The notes under the pieces are model-generated. The model worked only from the letters and a program-made list of their open reading frames with translations. It did no database searches and was not told the DNA's origin. From positions 80,787,959 through 80,851,958 of the forward strand of contig OX439035.1 in NCBI GenBank assembly GCA_949317995.1: a DNA stretch of 64,000 bases, read 5' to 3'. A program made the translations under genes and the position numbers. Below, one piece after another: positions 36,565-47,927 of the stretch; the stretch's first letter is position 1; every line of letters begins with the position of its first letter. The DNA is from Acholoe squamosa. Its lineage: Eukaryota > Annelida > Polychaeta > Phyllodocida > Polynoidae.

Positions 36565-37592
36565 CTGGGTGTTTTTTCTCTTTTTAAAAAAGAATATACT
36601 AAGTCTAATCTTTTAAAAGTCTTTTTTGAAAACCATTTCTCTTTCTATTTTCTTTTAAAATTTTCATTCTTTACAAAACCATGGTAAATGGTCAAAATGA
36701 AATCGTTTGGAGAAAGATTCAAAGTATTGCTCTTTGTAATCTAAGTTACAAAATCTTTTTATTTTCTTTTAGTGAAAAGAAAATATTTTGGTAAAGTAAT
36801 TTGTCTAAAACCTGTTGCTCAGGGTCAAGTAAGGAATTCAGAAACTTCCACATACTTTTTTTAAATATATTTTTCTTCAAATTATCAAGGAATATGACTT
36901 TACAAAGGCTATAAACATTGAAGAATTCACAACAATGAACTTGGTAGTATCTTGTTTGAGAAAGACTCAATTCATGTGTAAGATTTTCTCCATATTTTCT
37001 TTATATTTTCGTTCTTTATAAAAAGAAATCCAAAATCTTTTTATGGATATGCAGATAGGGTCATGTGCCCCTCCCCTATGGATGGTTGGTCTATGGATAA
37101 TCTTTTTGAAATTGTTAAGCAAATTTTACCTATATAATCTTTAAAGGTAAAAAACGAAATTACAAAGAGAAATATAGCCTTTCTCTTTTGAAAAGGAAAA
37201 TTCAAAGAAAATCATTACATGAATATTCAATTTTTGTCACATGATCCATGAGAGCCAATGATTGAAGGGATCCCCTCCTGACATTACAACGTCATAGGGT
37301 GTTTCCTAGGTCTGTTCATCAGAATGTACGTATCAGCATAGAAACAACGTAGAATTTATTCTCTGAGAATCTAATAAAGATTATAGTATTCTAAACAAAA
37401 TCCAAAGAATGAAACAGATTTTCTTTCTACATTCTTTACATGTTCATTTTCTTCAAAATATATTGAAATACACTGAAAAGAATTTAAAGGGAGAAATGGG
37501 GTTTCCTTCCAAGTTGAATATTTTCTTTATTAGATCTTTTCTCTAAAAAGATTATATAAAGATTTCTTCAAAATAAGAGAAAAACTACCCAG
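36565..37592 (-). repeat. AT-rich 1-kb repeat, copy 1
   Basis: The ends CTGGGTGTTTTTTCTC and GAGAAAAACTACCCAG are inverted repeats, so this is probably a complete DNA element of about 1,030 bp. The interior is dominated by runs such as CTTTTAAAA and AAAGATT and has no coding frame beyond short chance ones. The words GTCTAT (left) and GTCTCAT (right) adjoin the ends and could be a worn target duplication. Copies 2 (38541) and 3 (51817) match it in the opposite orientation. Confidence 0.7.
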
Positions 37593-38540
37593 GTCTCATA
37601 TACATAAGTGTAAATTGCTTTCTGACAAAACTGCTCCAGACACGTGTGCTTCTGTGAAGGCCTAGTGGCTTAAACGGATGATTGAAATACTGTGCCTCTA
37701 TAGAAACAGGAAGCTCAAGGAGAAAGAGAGATGGGCCGGGTGTGATTTAGTAGAGCTTTCAACGGTCCACATACTATGTCTCCGCCCTGCAGGAAGAGAG
37801 TTTACAAAGGCAGTGTTTTGTTGAGTGTGACTACTTGGGGTATCCAGGGATAAGACGGTGTACACCATTCATCTTTCCACAAGATCCTCTAAACGCCCCA
37901 GCTATGTGAAAGCCAAACAGGTAGATTAATAAAGCGTTACATCGATAGTCCACTAGACCTCTGTAGCTAAAATTTATATAGGAAATGTATGGCTCATTCG
38001 CGCAACAGAGGCCAAGTGGACTGTTGACTTGACACATTATAGGCTGCCCTGGGGATGATCTATAAGTTCACTGTTCTAATATTATGCAATTGCTCTGGTC
38101 GGAGAATTTATGCATAAGCAAGAAACAATACAATATTGGCTTTGGGGTTTGGTGCTGTGTCGGGGGACTATGCAAATTCCAGCACATTTTATGCAGGAGT
38201 GCTGGGCTTAGGTTAGAAGTTACACCCAGCTCTGGTCGGAGAATTTATGCATAAGCAAGAAACAATACAATATTGGCTTTGGGGTTTGGTGCTGTGTCGG
38301 GGGACTATGCAAATTCCAGCACATTTTATGCAGGAGTGCTGGGCTTAGGTTAGAAGTTACACCCATCTATCAGCGCCCAATGCACTTGCCACCAAGCAAT
38401 CAATTACCTCACCACCAAGCAACACTGCAGGATATACAAGTGTTATGTATAAACTATGTAACAACATAAGTGACTGCATGTAGATTGATAAATGTGTCTA
38501 GTGTCACCTCCTGGGCTGCTTTATGTACATTGGGAGCTTA
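37593..38540. other. Spacer between opposed repeats
   Basis: About 950 bp of unique sequence separating two opposed copies of the AT-rich repeat. It contains the 137-bp tandem duplication at 38092-38365 and no gene. The whole 36.6-39.4 kb segment can fold as a large inverted repeat. Confidence 0.5.
38092..38365. repeat. Perfect 137-bp tandem duplication
   Basis: Bases 38092-38228 and 38229-38365 read identically from GCTCTGGTCGGAG to GTTACACCCA. No mismatch was seen by eye, so the duplication is very recent or an assembly artefact. It contains no frame of note. Confidence 0.9.
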
Positions 38541-39377
38541 TTTTTCAGTGTATTTCAATATATTTTGAAGAAAATGAACATGTAAAGAATATAGAAAGAA
38601 AATCTGTTTCATTCTTTGGATTTTCTTTAGTATACTAAAATCTTTATTAGATTCTCAGAGAATGAATTCTATATTGTTTCTATGCTGATACGTACATTCT
38701 GATGAACAGACCTGAGAAACACCCTATGACGTCATAATGTCAGGAGGGGATGCTTTCATTGGCTCTCAGGAATCATGTGACAAAAATTAAATATTCATGT
38801 AATGGTTTTCTTTGTATTTTCTTTTTCAAATGAGAAAGGCTTTATTTCTCTTTGTAATTCTGTTTTTCACCTTTAAAGATTATAGAGGTAAAATTTGCTT
38901 AACAATTTTAAAAAGATTATCCATAGACCAACCATCCATAGGGGAGGGTCACATGACTCTATTTGCATATCCATAATTTTTGTGAATTCTTTGATGTTTA
39001 TAGCCTTTGTAAAGTCATGTTCTTTGATAATCTGAAGAAAAATATATTTAAAAAATATGTGGAAGTTTCTGAATTCCTTATTCCCACCTCGAGAGGTGGC
39101 CCTAACTTCACCCTGAGCAACAGGTTTTTTTGGACAAAAGAAAATACCAAAATATTTTCTTTTCACTAAAAGAAAATAAAAAGATTTTGTAAAGGTTACA
39201 AAGAGCAATACTTCAAATCTTTCTTCAAACAATTTCGTTTGGACCATTTTACATTGTTTTGTAAAGAATGAAAATTTGAAAAGAAAATATAAAGAGAACT
39301 GGTTTTGAAAACGATTTTTAAAAGATTAAACTTAGTATATGTTTTTTTAAAAAGACAAAAAACACTCAGGGCAACAG
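38541..39377 (+). repeat. AT-rich 1-kb repeat, copy 2
   Basis: It matches the complement of copy 1 from the TTTTCAGTGTATTTCAATAT stretch to the AAAAAACACTCAGG end, and runs parallel to copy 3. Its left side is truncated by about 80-100 bp compared with the other copies. A 124-codon minus-strand frame (38873-39247) is a phenylalanine/lysine-rich reading of the AT-rich sequence and is broken in the other copies. Confidence 0.7.
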
Positions 39378-39899
39378 AGTCCTAGCGGACTATCGATGTT
39401 AAGGTGCATATTGAACGAAAATAGCCGAAGCAAGTTAAGTGAAAGAGTTATGTAATAGTAAGGTGTCCAATTTAGCCTACACGTTTAACTACTAATTTGA
39501 ATTTGAATCGAGTGTGCGTCATAGAGTTTATCTAAAACAATACTTAAAATGCTATACTCTTCTATGCAATGCGTGCCGTTACATACGCTGGTACAGACAC
39601 AGTTAACAACTAGAAAATAGAGGGATCTATTTTCCTGGTCTTAAAAGGGGTTCCGATGGTCCCTACAGAGTTTGAAGATAAAGTAGGTACATGCTGCAAC
39701 TGGGCAAGGTTCTGTAGGATAGCTGCACACCACACGTTGAGATTATTCTTAATGGGGACCTCTGAGAGAATTGGAAATCGATAGTTTTCTGATCTATGTA
39801 CCACCAATAATAAAAGAATTCCTTTTGTCTTTGGATTTTGTGCGCTATGGCCATTTCCAACTTAAGAGGGACAGTCAAACACCCTGCCTATGTTAGGTA
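39378..39899. other. Unique non-coding spacer
   Basis: About 520 bp with no repeat and two overlapping minus-strand frames of 65-71 codons that lack domains. No gene supported. Confidence 0.4.
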
Positions 39900-40248
39900 A
39901 GGCCACTCAAAAAAAAAATGGATTCTCGTCACCGCGCGTATCATAAAATTGTGTTTTGAATTTATTATTTTTTTTATTTACATAATTTTAGTCAAAATCA
40001 TGGTAAAAATAGACAAACATGGGCATATTTGGTATCAAATTAAAGCTAACAATGTCAGCAATGCAGTGGACTAGAGATTGAGTGTATTTTCACAACTTCT
40101 TATTATCAGTAAGCTCTTAAGTACTAAAATCAAAATTTTCGGTCTCGCCCCATGCAGTTCTCACCCCAATATGCCTAGAGGGAAAAAAACCCTCATCACA
40201 TTTTTCAGGGGTTGGTGATGAGAAACCAGTTTTCTTTTTTGAGTGGCC
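39900..40248. mobile_element. GGCCACTCAAAAAA-ended TIR element, 349 bp
   Basis: The ends GGCCACTCAAAAAA and TTTTTTGAGTGGCC are exact inverted repeats, and further inside GGATTCTCGTCACC mirrors GGTGATGAGAAACC with mismatches. TA lies just outside on the right (40249-40250) and one base away on the left (39898-39899), so a TA target duplication is likely. The interior is AT-rich and non-coding. Confidence 0.7.
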
Positions 40249-40626
40249 TATAATGGACCAACCCTTTGGGGTGAGATGAAAAGCATGAATACTAATTTGG
40301 AAAGCAGGACGTGAGGTTTTTATAAAGGGGTCAGATGCTTCCCAATCAATATTTGTAGTATTTTTGTATGGTAATTGAACACTGTATGGTCTAATTGGTA
40401 AAGGCTCCGATTGGTAAAAGCATGCACAGCAGATGCTGAAATAGGGGAAGATACAGTATATGGACCTTCAAGTGAATGACAACATGGTCTACAATGTAAC
40501 AATATGGCATGGAGTGGGCGCGCTGTGATCTGCCTCAAAGGACTACTCGTCATCAGAAAAACGCTGCGTGTGTGTATGGCGACAGTCAAGGGGGTACCAT
40601 CACTCTGCTCCTCCTTCTCCTGAAAA

Positions 40627-40721
40627 ATGGCGCGGCGTTGTGCTGTTCGAGCTGCTCGGAACCGATTGTCTGCAGAAACTGCTGCGTCCGTTGTTTTATC
40701 TGTCGAACTTTGTGGGCACAG
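40627..40721 (+). other. Candidate short first coding exon (unproven)
   Basis: An ATG in a fair context (TGAAAAATGG) opens a frame starting MARRCAVRAARNRLS, and 95 bases later it meets a good splice-donor match, CACAG|GTACAA. The frame stays open past the donor to a stop near 40790. Local GC is higher than in the surroundings. The arginine/alanine-rich product matches no family I know. It could equally be a chance frame. No acceptor, partner exon or promoter can be pointed to. Confidence 0.15.
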
Positions 40722-40937
40722 GTACAATTACTCAACATGTAGTGTGAAGGGCACTGCTGATTGCACAGCCACTGCGCGTATCTGTGATTAGTGCTAGTCA
40801 CAAAATTAATAAAAGTATGGCAAAGATACTACAGTAACATTATGCTGCACACCTGAAAGAAATGCGTATGGACAGAGAGGCAGAGCAGAAATGAGTAACA
40901 AGTGCGCTATTGTATGGATATTGGCCACGCTGCGTGC

Positions 40938-41065
<128 letters not shown>

Positions 41066-42599
41066 TAAGACAAATATTGCATAATATGATTCTATCAATT
41101 AGCGCCGGCAGTGGACGTTAATGCCATTGGGAAAGCGCTGGCCTGGAGCACCAGAACACACAGGCCTGCATGCATCTATAGTGTGTATCGTACCCTACCT
41201 TGTAACTATAGAGTAGGAGTGATTTATAGCTGCCTTGGCGCTGCTTTCCGCCTCCACTGCTGCCTTCTGGAGCCACCAGATGCTCTCATAATGCCCCACC
41301 TCCTGAGGGTTGGCGTCCTGTATTTATTTGACCCTGAGAGCAGGACCCCCTATATACCCAGCGACCTCAGCTGCTCGACAAATTGCACTAGACAAAAGCT
41401 GACACCAGGACCTCCCGGGTTGTAAATATGGTAGTGGACAATTATTATTGCCTGGTGTTGTAAATGTAAATGGCGCTCAGATATGTTTATAATTGTAGTT
41501 ACTGATAAAAGTCTGTCCTTCTAGCCGCTATTACTCTAACTGGGGTTCCGTTATTGATCTCAAGCCGGATCTCATGTTGGAGATAAAAGTCGATGGCTGA
41601 TCAGAGAGGCTCAGGACACCACCATCCAATTATTGCTAGTAGGTGCAACAGGTCGTTTCATCGGTAAGGTGTTATTTACCTCACCATAAATATCTAGGTA
41701 GTTAGAACAGCAGATTAGATAGAATATATGAAGGATAATAAAGATCTGAGGAGATCGATCATTTCCCATTAAAGGACCATCTATACATAGATCAGTACCG
41801 AGGTCACCTGCTCCGGCTGCTAGCCATTTTATTCCTCCCGAGGGATCTAGTTGACAAGCCAACTTCAGCTCGTCCTAAGTTTTACTCCATCCTATCGACC
41901 GTCTGCCATCCCTCATGTATAGGGCGATCTATAAACAATTGCCGTTGGGGACCTCTGCAAAGCAGTGCAAAATATCCTTGGAGATGGTAGGAACGATCCT
42001 ATGGCAAGAAGGGATATTGAGTTCACTCGGCCTCTGAAAGATAAGACGACTTCAAAGACATCACAGACCCTGGATCACGACTCTTGTTGATCTGCTTGTG
42101 GGGATTTCACTTCAGTCACCGGGTGTTATCGTAAATGTGTTTCCTGTTCTATTTCTGTAGTATTATGATGTAGACTTACAGCCCTCCTCCAGTACTCTTA
42201 CCAACGCCCCTCCTGTGTAGGTCAGATAGGGTGAGCGTGGTCCACAACGTTATCCTTGTCTGTTTTTTATTTTCATTTGATTGAACTAGATAATGTCATA
42301 CAAGGTCCAATTACCCTGTGGGTTGCTGCAGGCGGAATCTGAATAATTGCATAATTGCCCAATTCGTGTCCCAGTCCCTCTGCTAATAACTATTTTTTTT
42401 CCTTCTGTCAGTTTAGTAGGAATATGAATGATGTTTATCTTGTTATGAATAAAAATGTATTCCACTCACTTCCCTTTTCTCCCTCACTCACTATTCCTTC
42501 ATTTTCTATGCTGTAACAAGAGCTGTCGGGGCTGTCTATGTTGAGCCCTAATGTTATTCTGTGCTGATGTCCTAATGATGTTACACAATTACCCACCTG

Positions 42600-43790
42600 A
42601 CACCTCCTGTGGGTAATGACTCAGCTCCCATGTGATGGCAGGAATACTGTATTGCGGGAGTATGTGAAGCCGTTCCTCTTGTTCCTGCTGCCTTACCTTG
42701 CACCTGTCCTGTTCCAGAGAGGTTGCTCCAGAGCCGCCTTCTACCATGCCCATATACCAACAGTCATGGACAGCACATGCAGAGTGGTGGTAGCAGTGCT
42801 TAGGGAGACTGGTGTTTGAGGTGATGGAAGGCAGCTGGATCTCATGCACACCGGCAGCGCTTTTCGCACTGAGGCGCTTCTGTATGCAGTTGCTCCTGAG
42901 TGTATGTGATTTGCTCACCCGATCCTGCTGTATAATTCATCCTGTGGGTACGTGGGTGGGTGGTGAAGGGTTGATGGGATGTGGGAGACTGTCTGGCAGC
43001 AGTACGTAAGGTGGGGGGACAGTCCAGGGGGGACAGCTAGGGGTGGGGCAGAGGTGGAAAGGGTCCGGTGTGGGTAGCGATAGGAACTGAGCTGCTCTTT
43101 GGCAATCACCCTCCCTCTACTATGCCTCACCCTTCACATGGCCACTATGATCCAATAGAACTGCTCTTCTCACAGTCAGGCTTTTTGTGTCAACATGTCA
43201 AGGAAGGTTTCTCTGCACCTGTTACTAAGGGAAGTGGGTATAGAGCCACTCAAGTCCCTTCTCAGGCTACTAGAGAGCAGCTCGCAGACGAACTTGCTTG
43301 CAGGAATCCCGTGTGATAAACTATACCCAGTCGGACCAGCCCCTGAGACGGAGCTGAGGCAGCTCTCATGTGTTTCTGAGAGGGTGTGTTGTGTGTGGCC
43401 CTATCTTATACGAGCAGTTCCAGCTGGGCTCTGTTTGAGCTGCCCTGAGCTGCTCCTGTCGTGGCCTCAGTCCTGGAGGTGGAGAGCTGGACGGTGGCAG
43501 TACCAAGCCCACACACGCACGGCCCGGCCAGTCTGCTATTGTCCCGGCTGAGGGCTCTACAGCAGCATATGCTGTTGACGCATTGGCAGGAGGAGCCCCG
43601 TAACGATGACTACCGCTTGGGACAGGGCAATCTGAGCTGGCGGCAGCGGACTGAGCTGCTCGGGTCCGGCGGCAACAAGGCGGACTGGGGCTCAGCTGAT
43701 TCTGCTGCCACACTCACTGCAGGACTGGCTCAACAGGGAGCTGTTGCTGCGCGGGGCATTCGGAAAGTCACATTGTTCCCCTAAACCAAC
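42600..43790. promoter_or_regulatory. GC-elevated block, possible promoter or first exon
   Basis: GC content and CpG frequency rise clearly over this 1.2 kb compared with its AT-rich surroundings, most strongly at 43440-43770 (AGCTGGCGGCAGCGG, GGTCCGGCGGCAACAAGG). Overlapping frames of 82-118 codons are open on both strands, which is usual for GC-rich DNA with few stops; none has a domain. A CpG-rich promoter with a non-coding first exon, or a lncRNA start, is plausible. No TATA box or initiator could be fixed. Confidence 0.3.
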
Positions 43791-44696
43791 CGCAGGAGTA
43801 TCAATGTGCACTGAATATTGGTGAATACAGTAGTTACCCGATAGAATCCCAGCTATTTCTAAGTTCATTTGTTTGGACCTTTCACGATAAAATCAGATTT
43901 ACAGGGTTAGTGAACCGCTTTAATCCCATGCGTTTTCAAACAGATCTATAAATCATGTCTTATTGTCACTTTATTTTGCAGTTTACGATCAGCATGTCCA
44001 TGTCCAAACGGGTATTACACAATTTGTCTTACACCTGTATTGCACCTATACCCCGGTACTGGCAATTTGTACGACAATTGACGATTGGCACATACCCAGT
44101 CCCGATTAATATTATAAATGCTGACACATTTGGTTCACAGTGCACTGTTAGCCTTGTACTGTATCTCAATATAGATAATATAAATTGAAAAAAAGTGGTA
44201 AACATGATAGCAACATGCCCCTGATTTCCAACACTAATAATAAGGACAATTTACTGAAATTCTTAGTTATGGCTACTTATTTAACCGCCCATTCGTCCTG
44301 ATGGTAACTACGTATCGTAGTAAGTCGCCAAGGTAACATGTCACGTGCGCACGGGACAGATTTGTGTGCTTTAGAACCGCGTGCACCATTAAATGTCCAA
44401 ATTCTCAAAATATGTAGCACTTATGGAATCCTCTTTCACACAGTATCATGGAAATAAGATTACACAGTGTGCATAGATAAGAGATTTAGACAGTAGAGTG
44501 GCTATAATATGCATTCAAACTGTGCGCAGAGCCCCAGTGTACAGATTTTATTATACTATGTAACAGGGAGCTCAGAGCACCACTTTGTCCCCGGCGTCCG
44601 GTGTACTAGACTTTTTGTCTCAATGAATGTTATCTAAGATTGTCGTTTTTTTTCAATTTGGATCTCGTGATTTTATTTTAAAGGGACACGATTTTT
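43791..44696. other. Unique non-coding DNA
   Basis: About 900 bp with no repeats and only one 77-codon unsupported frame. Nothing else seen. Confidence 0.4.
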
Positions 44697-44908
44697 GTAT
44701 CTGAATAAAAACAAAACACCTAAACATATTATGTCTAAACACAATGATACTCTAAACACATCAGAGTCTAAACACTAGCTTTTTCTAAACACTTTCTGTC
44801 TCAACACCTTCAATTCTAAACATGTTTAGGGTCTAAACGCATTCCAAAAAGTGGGACAACATTATGTTTAGGAATGTGTTAAGATTCTAAACACCTGTTC
44901 TGAGAGTG
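44697..44908. mobile_element. TAAACAC-word element, about 210 bp
   Basis: The segment consists of spaced TCTAAACAC words and one inverted GTTTAG region. Its right end reads CACCTGTTCTGAGAGTG and is followed by TA. Read from the other strand this gives a CACTCTCAGAACAGGTG start, so the end type (CACT... with TA) is like that of the elements at 30341 and 47172. The left end is worn and its position is approximate. Confidence 0.5.
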
Positions 44909-44910
44909 TA

Positions 44911-46077
44911 GCGAAGTAATGCACATAAAAGTACCTACAAGACACATAATATAACCGAATGTACTGTATATGAAAGTCAAACAGTGGACATCTCTGATGG
45001 TTAATCGTCGTGAATTGGTCCTGGTAGCCCAACTTATCACCTTATGGATAGAAAGATATGTAAAAGAAAATGATATAAATCGAAAAACCAATTTACATGT
45101 CGTTCCCCATGCCCCGAAAAGTGTAGTGGGGTGGATGAAACTTAGGGGAAGGCGCCAGTTCCAATATTTTAAGAGGTCACAAATGTGGCACTGCACAACC
45201 ATTGACCCACTTTCTAAACCGTCATTATCAATGTAATTCAATTTCCTGGGAACAACGCTTAAAAATCTGAGAAGGATTCAAGGCTAATTCTAGTGTGGAG
45301 AGCAGTGTTGAAGTAACAAATTCAGATCAGTCTCAGGAAACATCAATTAGCCAGAAAGTTTCCTGTAAGATTTCATCACCGGTGATCTTGGAGGGAATAT
45401 AATTCATTTTATGTGATACTAGTGCCTTCGGCACTAGAGGGGGGGCAGCTATGACACAGGGCAATTGTTAATTTCATAGCACGACCCCCCTCGCCTTCCC
45501 CCTCCCCCATCCTATCCCAAAACAGGATTGGAAAATCTGTGTTGCCCCCTGGGGTTTTACACCAGAAGCGCTTATCTTAGTGACGTTTAACTTAGCAACC
45601 AGTATCATAGCAACATTAAACAATTTTGCACTCTCCCGGCAGATTCTCTTGGAGGTTAGTTTGTTTGTAGTTTCTCAGGAACTACAGGTCCAACTTTAAT
45701 ATATTACCTATCAAATTAAAGCTCTTAGTTTGGCTAATCCAGATTCGCAACCAATATGCAGTTTCAACCATTATTCAAATCAGGACAGGCCCCGATATCT
45801 TTGATTTGGTATCCAAGATTGCGGACATTGCAGGAAAAAAAAGCCATGATAATTTGGAGGCATTGAAAAAATCCTATTTCTTTTATTTGCTTTTGAATCC
45901 TAAGAATTGGTCGACAAGGAGAAATTTCATTAAATAGGGGTACCTCAGAAAAATCGAGTTACTTTTGAAAAAAGTACATTTTTTATCTAGCCTCTTTTGC
46001 TTTATGTGTTCCTGGCAAGCAATCAAGCTTATATTAAAGGACTGGGGACCAGCGACTAACCAATGCCTTTTTATATA
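44911..46077. other. Unique DNA with a short TTC-loop hairpin
   Basis: About 1.2 kb. Overlapping frames at 44879-45241 (minus) and 44970-45236 (plus) mirror one another and have no domain. A short, strong hairpin is at 45419-45437, followed by a G-run and C-run. Confidence 0.4.
45419..45437. repeat. Short perfect hairpin with TTC triloop
   Basis: CTAGTGCC (45419-45426) pairs fully with GGCACTAG (45430-45437) around TTC. The tip CCTTCGG has the same C-TTC-G core as the long hairpins at 342, 558 (as CGAAG) and 57311. The arms are much shorter, so shared origin is less certain. Confidence 0.6.
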
Positions 46078-46079
46078 TA

Positions 46080-47109
46080 GGGCAGGGTGGGGTAAAACGC
46101 CCTTAATTTACAAATGTGTCATTTATAAGAAATTCATGGCTGCTTCCAGAATACTTTTTACAATAATCAAAGGATGGAATAATATTTTCTTCATTCGCAA
46201 AAGCTTGTCAGCTCTGCCCCATAGATTGTTACAGTAAATCATATGGAAATAGTGGATGCTGGGGTAAAAGGCCCACAACCTTTGGGATAAAAGGCCCACA
46301 TGCACAATAAAGAGGATCATAATTGGAATAAATGCTCCATTTAGATTCTTGTCATTAAAAAAGAAGCTAAAGTTAATATTCATGAACTACTACTGAGATT
46401 TGGACATCCTAAATCACCTAAAGTAGCATTTTTGATAATTCATATTGAAGTCCAAGAGGTGATAGGGTAGGATAAGCTAAAACACCATAGCATGTAACTG
46501 AGCTAGTTCTAAGAGAATAATCCCTAATTAATGCATACTTTTCACACTAATCAAGAGATGGAACAATGAATCATACTTGTGAAATAGGTTGTCAGCCTAG
46601 CCTTATGGAATATTCCAATAGAATGCTTGATAAACAGTAGGGCATTTTGCCCCATAGGTTGAAAGGCTTGGGTAAAAGGCCCAAAGCGATGGGGCAAAAG
46701 GCCCATGGATCTGATGATAAGATAAGTTTCATCTCAAAAGCCCATGTAGGTATTGGAACAAAGTGTAAGGTAAAAAAAAAAGTATATTTATGACCCTTCA
46801 CCCCTTTATCTAATAAAACCTCACCTAATACTTTTAACCCATTTAACTTGCTACCAAAAATCCATGCATATTTCAGGATCCTTTTACTTCTAATTATCTC
46901 AAATTGAGCATGATGATCTTAACAGTTATAAAATATTGAATGTCTGATAAGTTAACTTCTTCTCATCCAATCATAATGAAAACCTACAAAAGAGATCTCC
47001 TTGAAGTTATCCTTACTTCCAAGTGTCAAATGGCTGCATACAACTAGTACCTTGGTTATAGGGGCTAAAGGGCCTTTTACCCCAAAAGGCCTCTTACCCC
47101 TTCCTACCC
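46080..47109. mobile_element. GGGTAAAAGGCCC element, 1.03 kb, TA-flanked
   Basis: The ends GGGCAGGGTGGGGTAAAACG and (complement) GGGTAGGAAGGGGTAAGAGG are imperfect inverted repeats, each with TA directly outside (46078-46079 and 47110-47111). The motif GGGGTAAAAGGCCC and near variants recurs several times near 46260-46290, 46672-46710 and, inverted, 47068-47100. It has no transposase frame. The style (GGG ends, TA target, repeated subterminal motif) parallels the 2-kb element at 32301. Confidence 0.7.
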
Positions 47110-47171
47110 TAGGGTAATAAAAACGAAGTCTCTTTGCCAAACTACTACGAGAGGAGTTTTCTATGTGCCTA

Positions 47172-47907
47172 CACTGATAATAAAACCTATAGTCAGAACT
47201 GACTATATCAGCATATTTTGACCCCCCACCCCATAGTCAGATGACTATATGCATTAGTCACATATCAGTTGTGGGAATAGTCATTCTGACTATGTGTAAA
47301 GCTCACAGATGGATGATATCACAGGTTTCTGTGCACAAAAACAAAGAGCACAAGTTTGGTGGATGCTAAGAGGAGACAGTGACACATCAGGACATTTATA
47401 ATCAGGCTTAATCTTCACCCTATCTTGTTCATCCATCAGTTCTGATCATGTCTAACAATTAAGGAATAGGTAAGTCATCTATGCATCGTGATATTGTGTG
47501 ATTATTACAGTGTTTCAAGAGTTGTTTTCAGTTTCAACTAGGCATCATGGAGCAGGCATACAACAGCCATCTTGAATGGATATTGATTATGCTGACTATA
47601 CATATTAGGGGAAGTTTGTCTAATTTGGACCGGCTCCTAAATTGGACCACCCTTGTTTCCCCTAGTGGCAGTATTAGGAACTAGGTTCCAATGCTGCCAT
47701 TTTTTAGTCAATATCAATTTTTCTGTAATTCCCCTAGTTACAGTGACTAGGTACTTGATCCTAAGCATCAAGGCATGACTATATGGTGACTATATGACTA
47801 AGTTAAGTTAGTAATCAGTGGCTATAGCAAGTATGAGAGATACAGTCACTTGACTATCGAGACGTAGTTCGTATTGACTAACAATTCCAGGCCTGTTTTT
47901 ATCAGTG
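47172..47907. mobile_element. CACTGATAA-ended, TA-flanked element, 736 bp
   Basis: The inverted ends CACTGATAATAAAA and TTTTTATCAGTG have TA directly outside both (47170-47171 and 47908-47909). Near the ends GACTATAT/ATAGTCA words occur many times in both orientations. The middle contains TTTGGACCGGCTCC...AAATTGGACC, possibly another insertion. No coding frame. Confidence 0.75.
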
Positions 47908-47927
47908 TATAATGAAGATGTTTCCCA

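Noticed and set aside
38873-39247. 124-codon minus-strand frame
   Set aside because: It lies wholly within an AT-rich repeat and is not conserved in the other copies.
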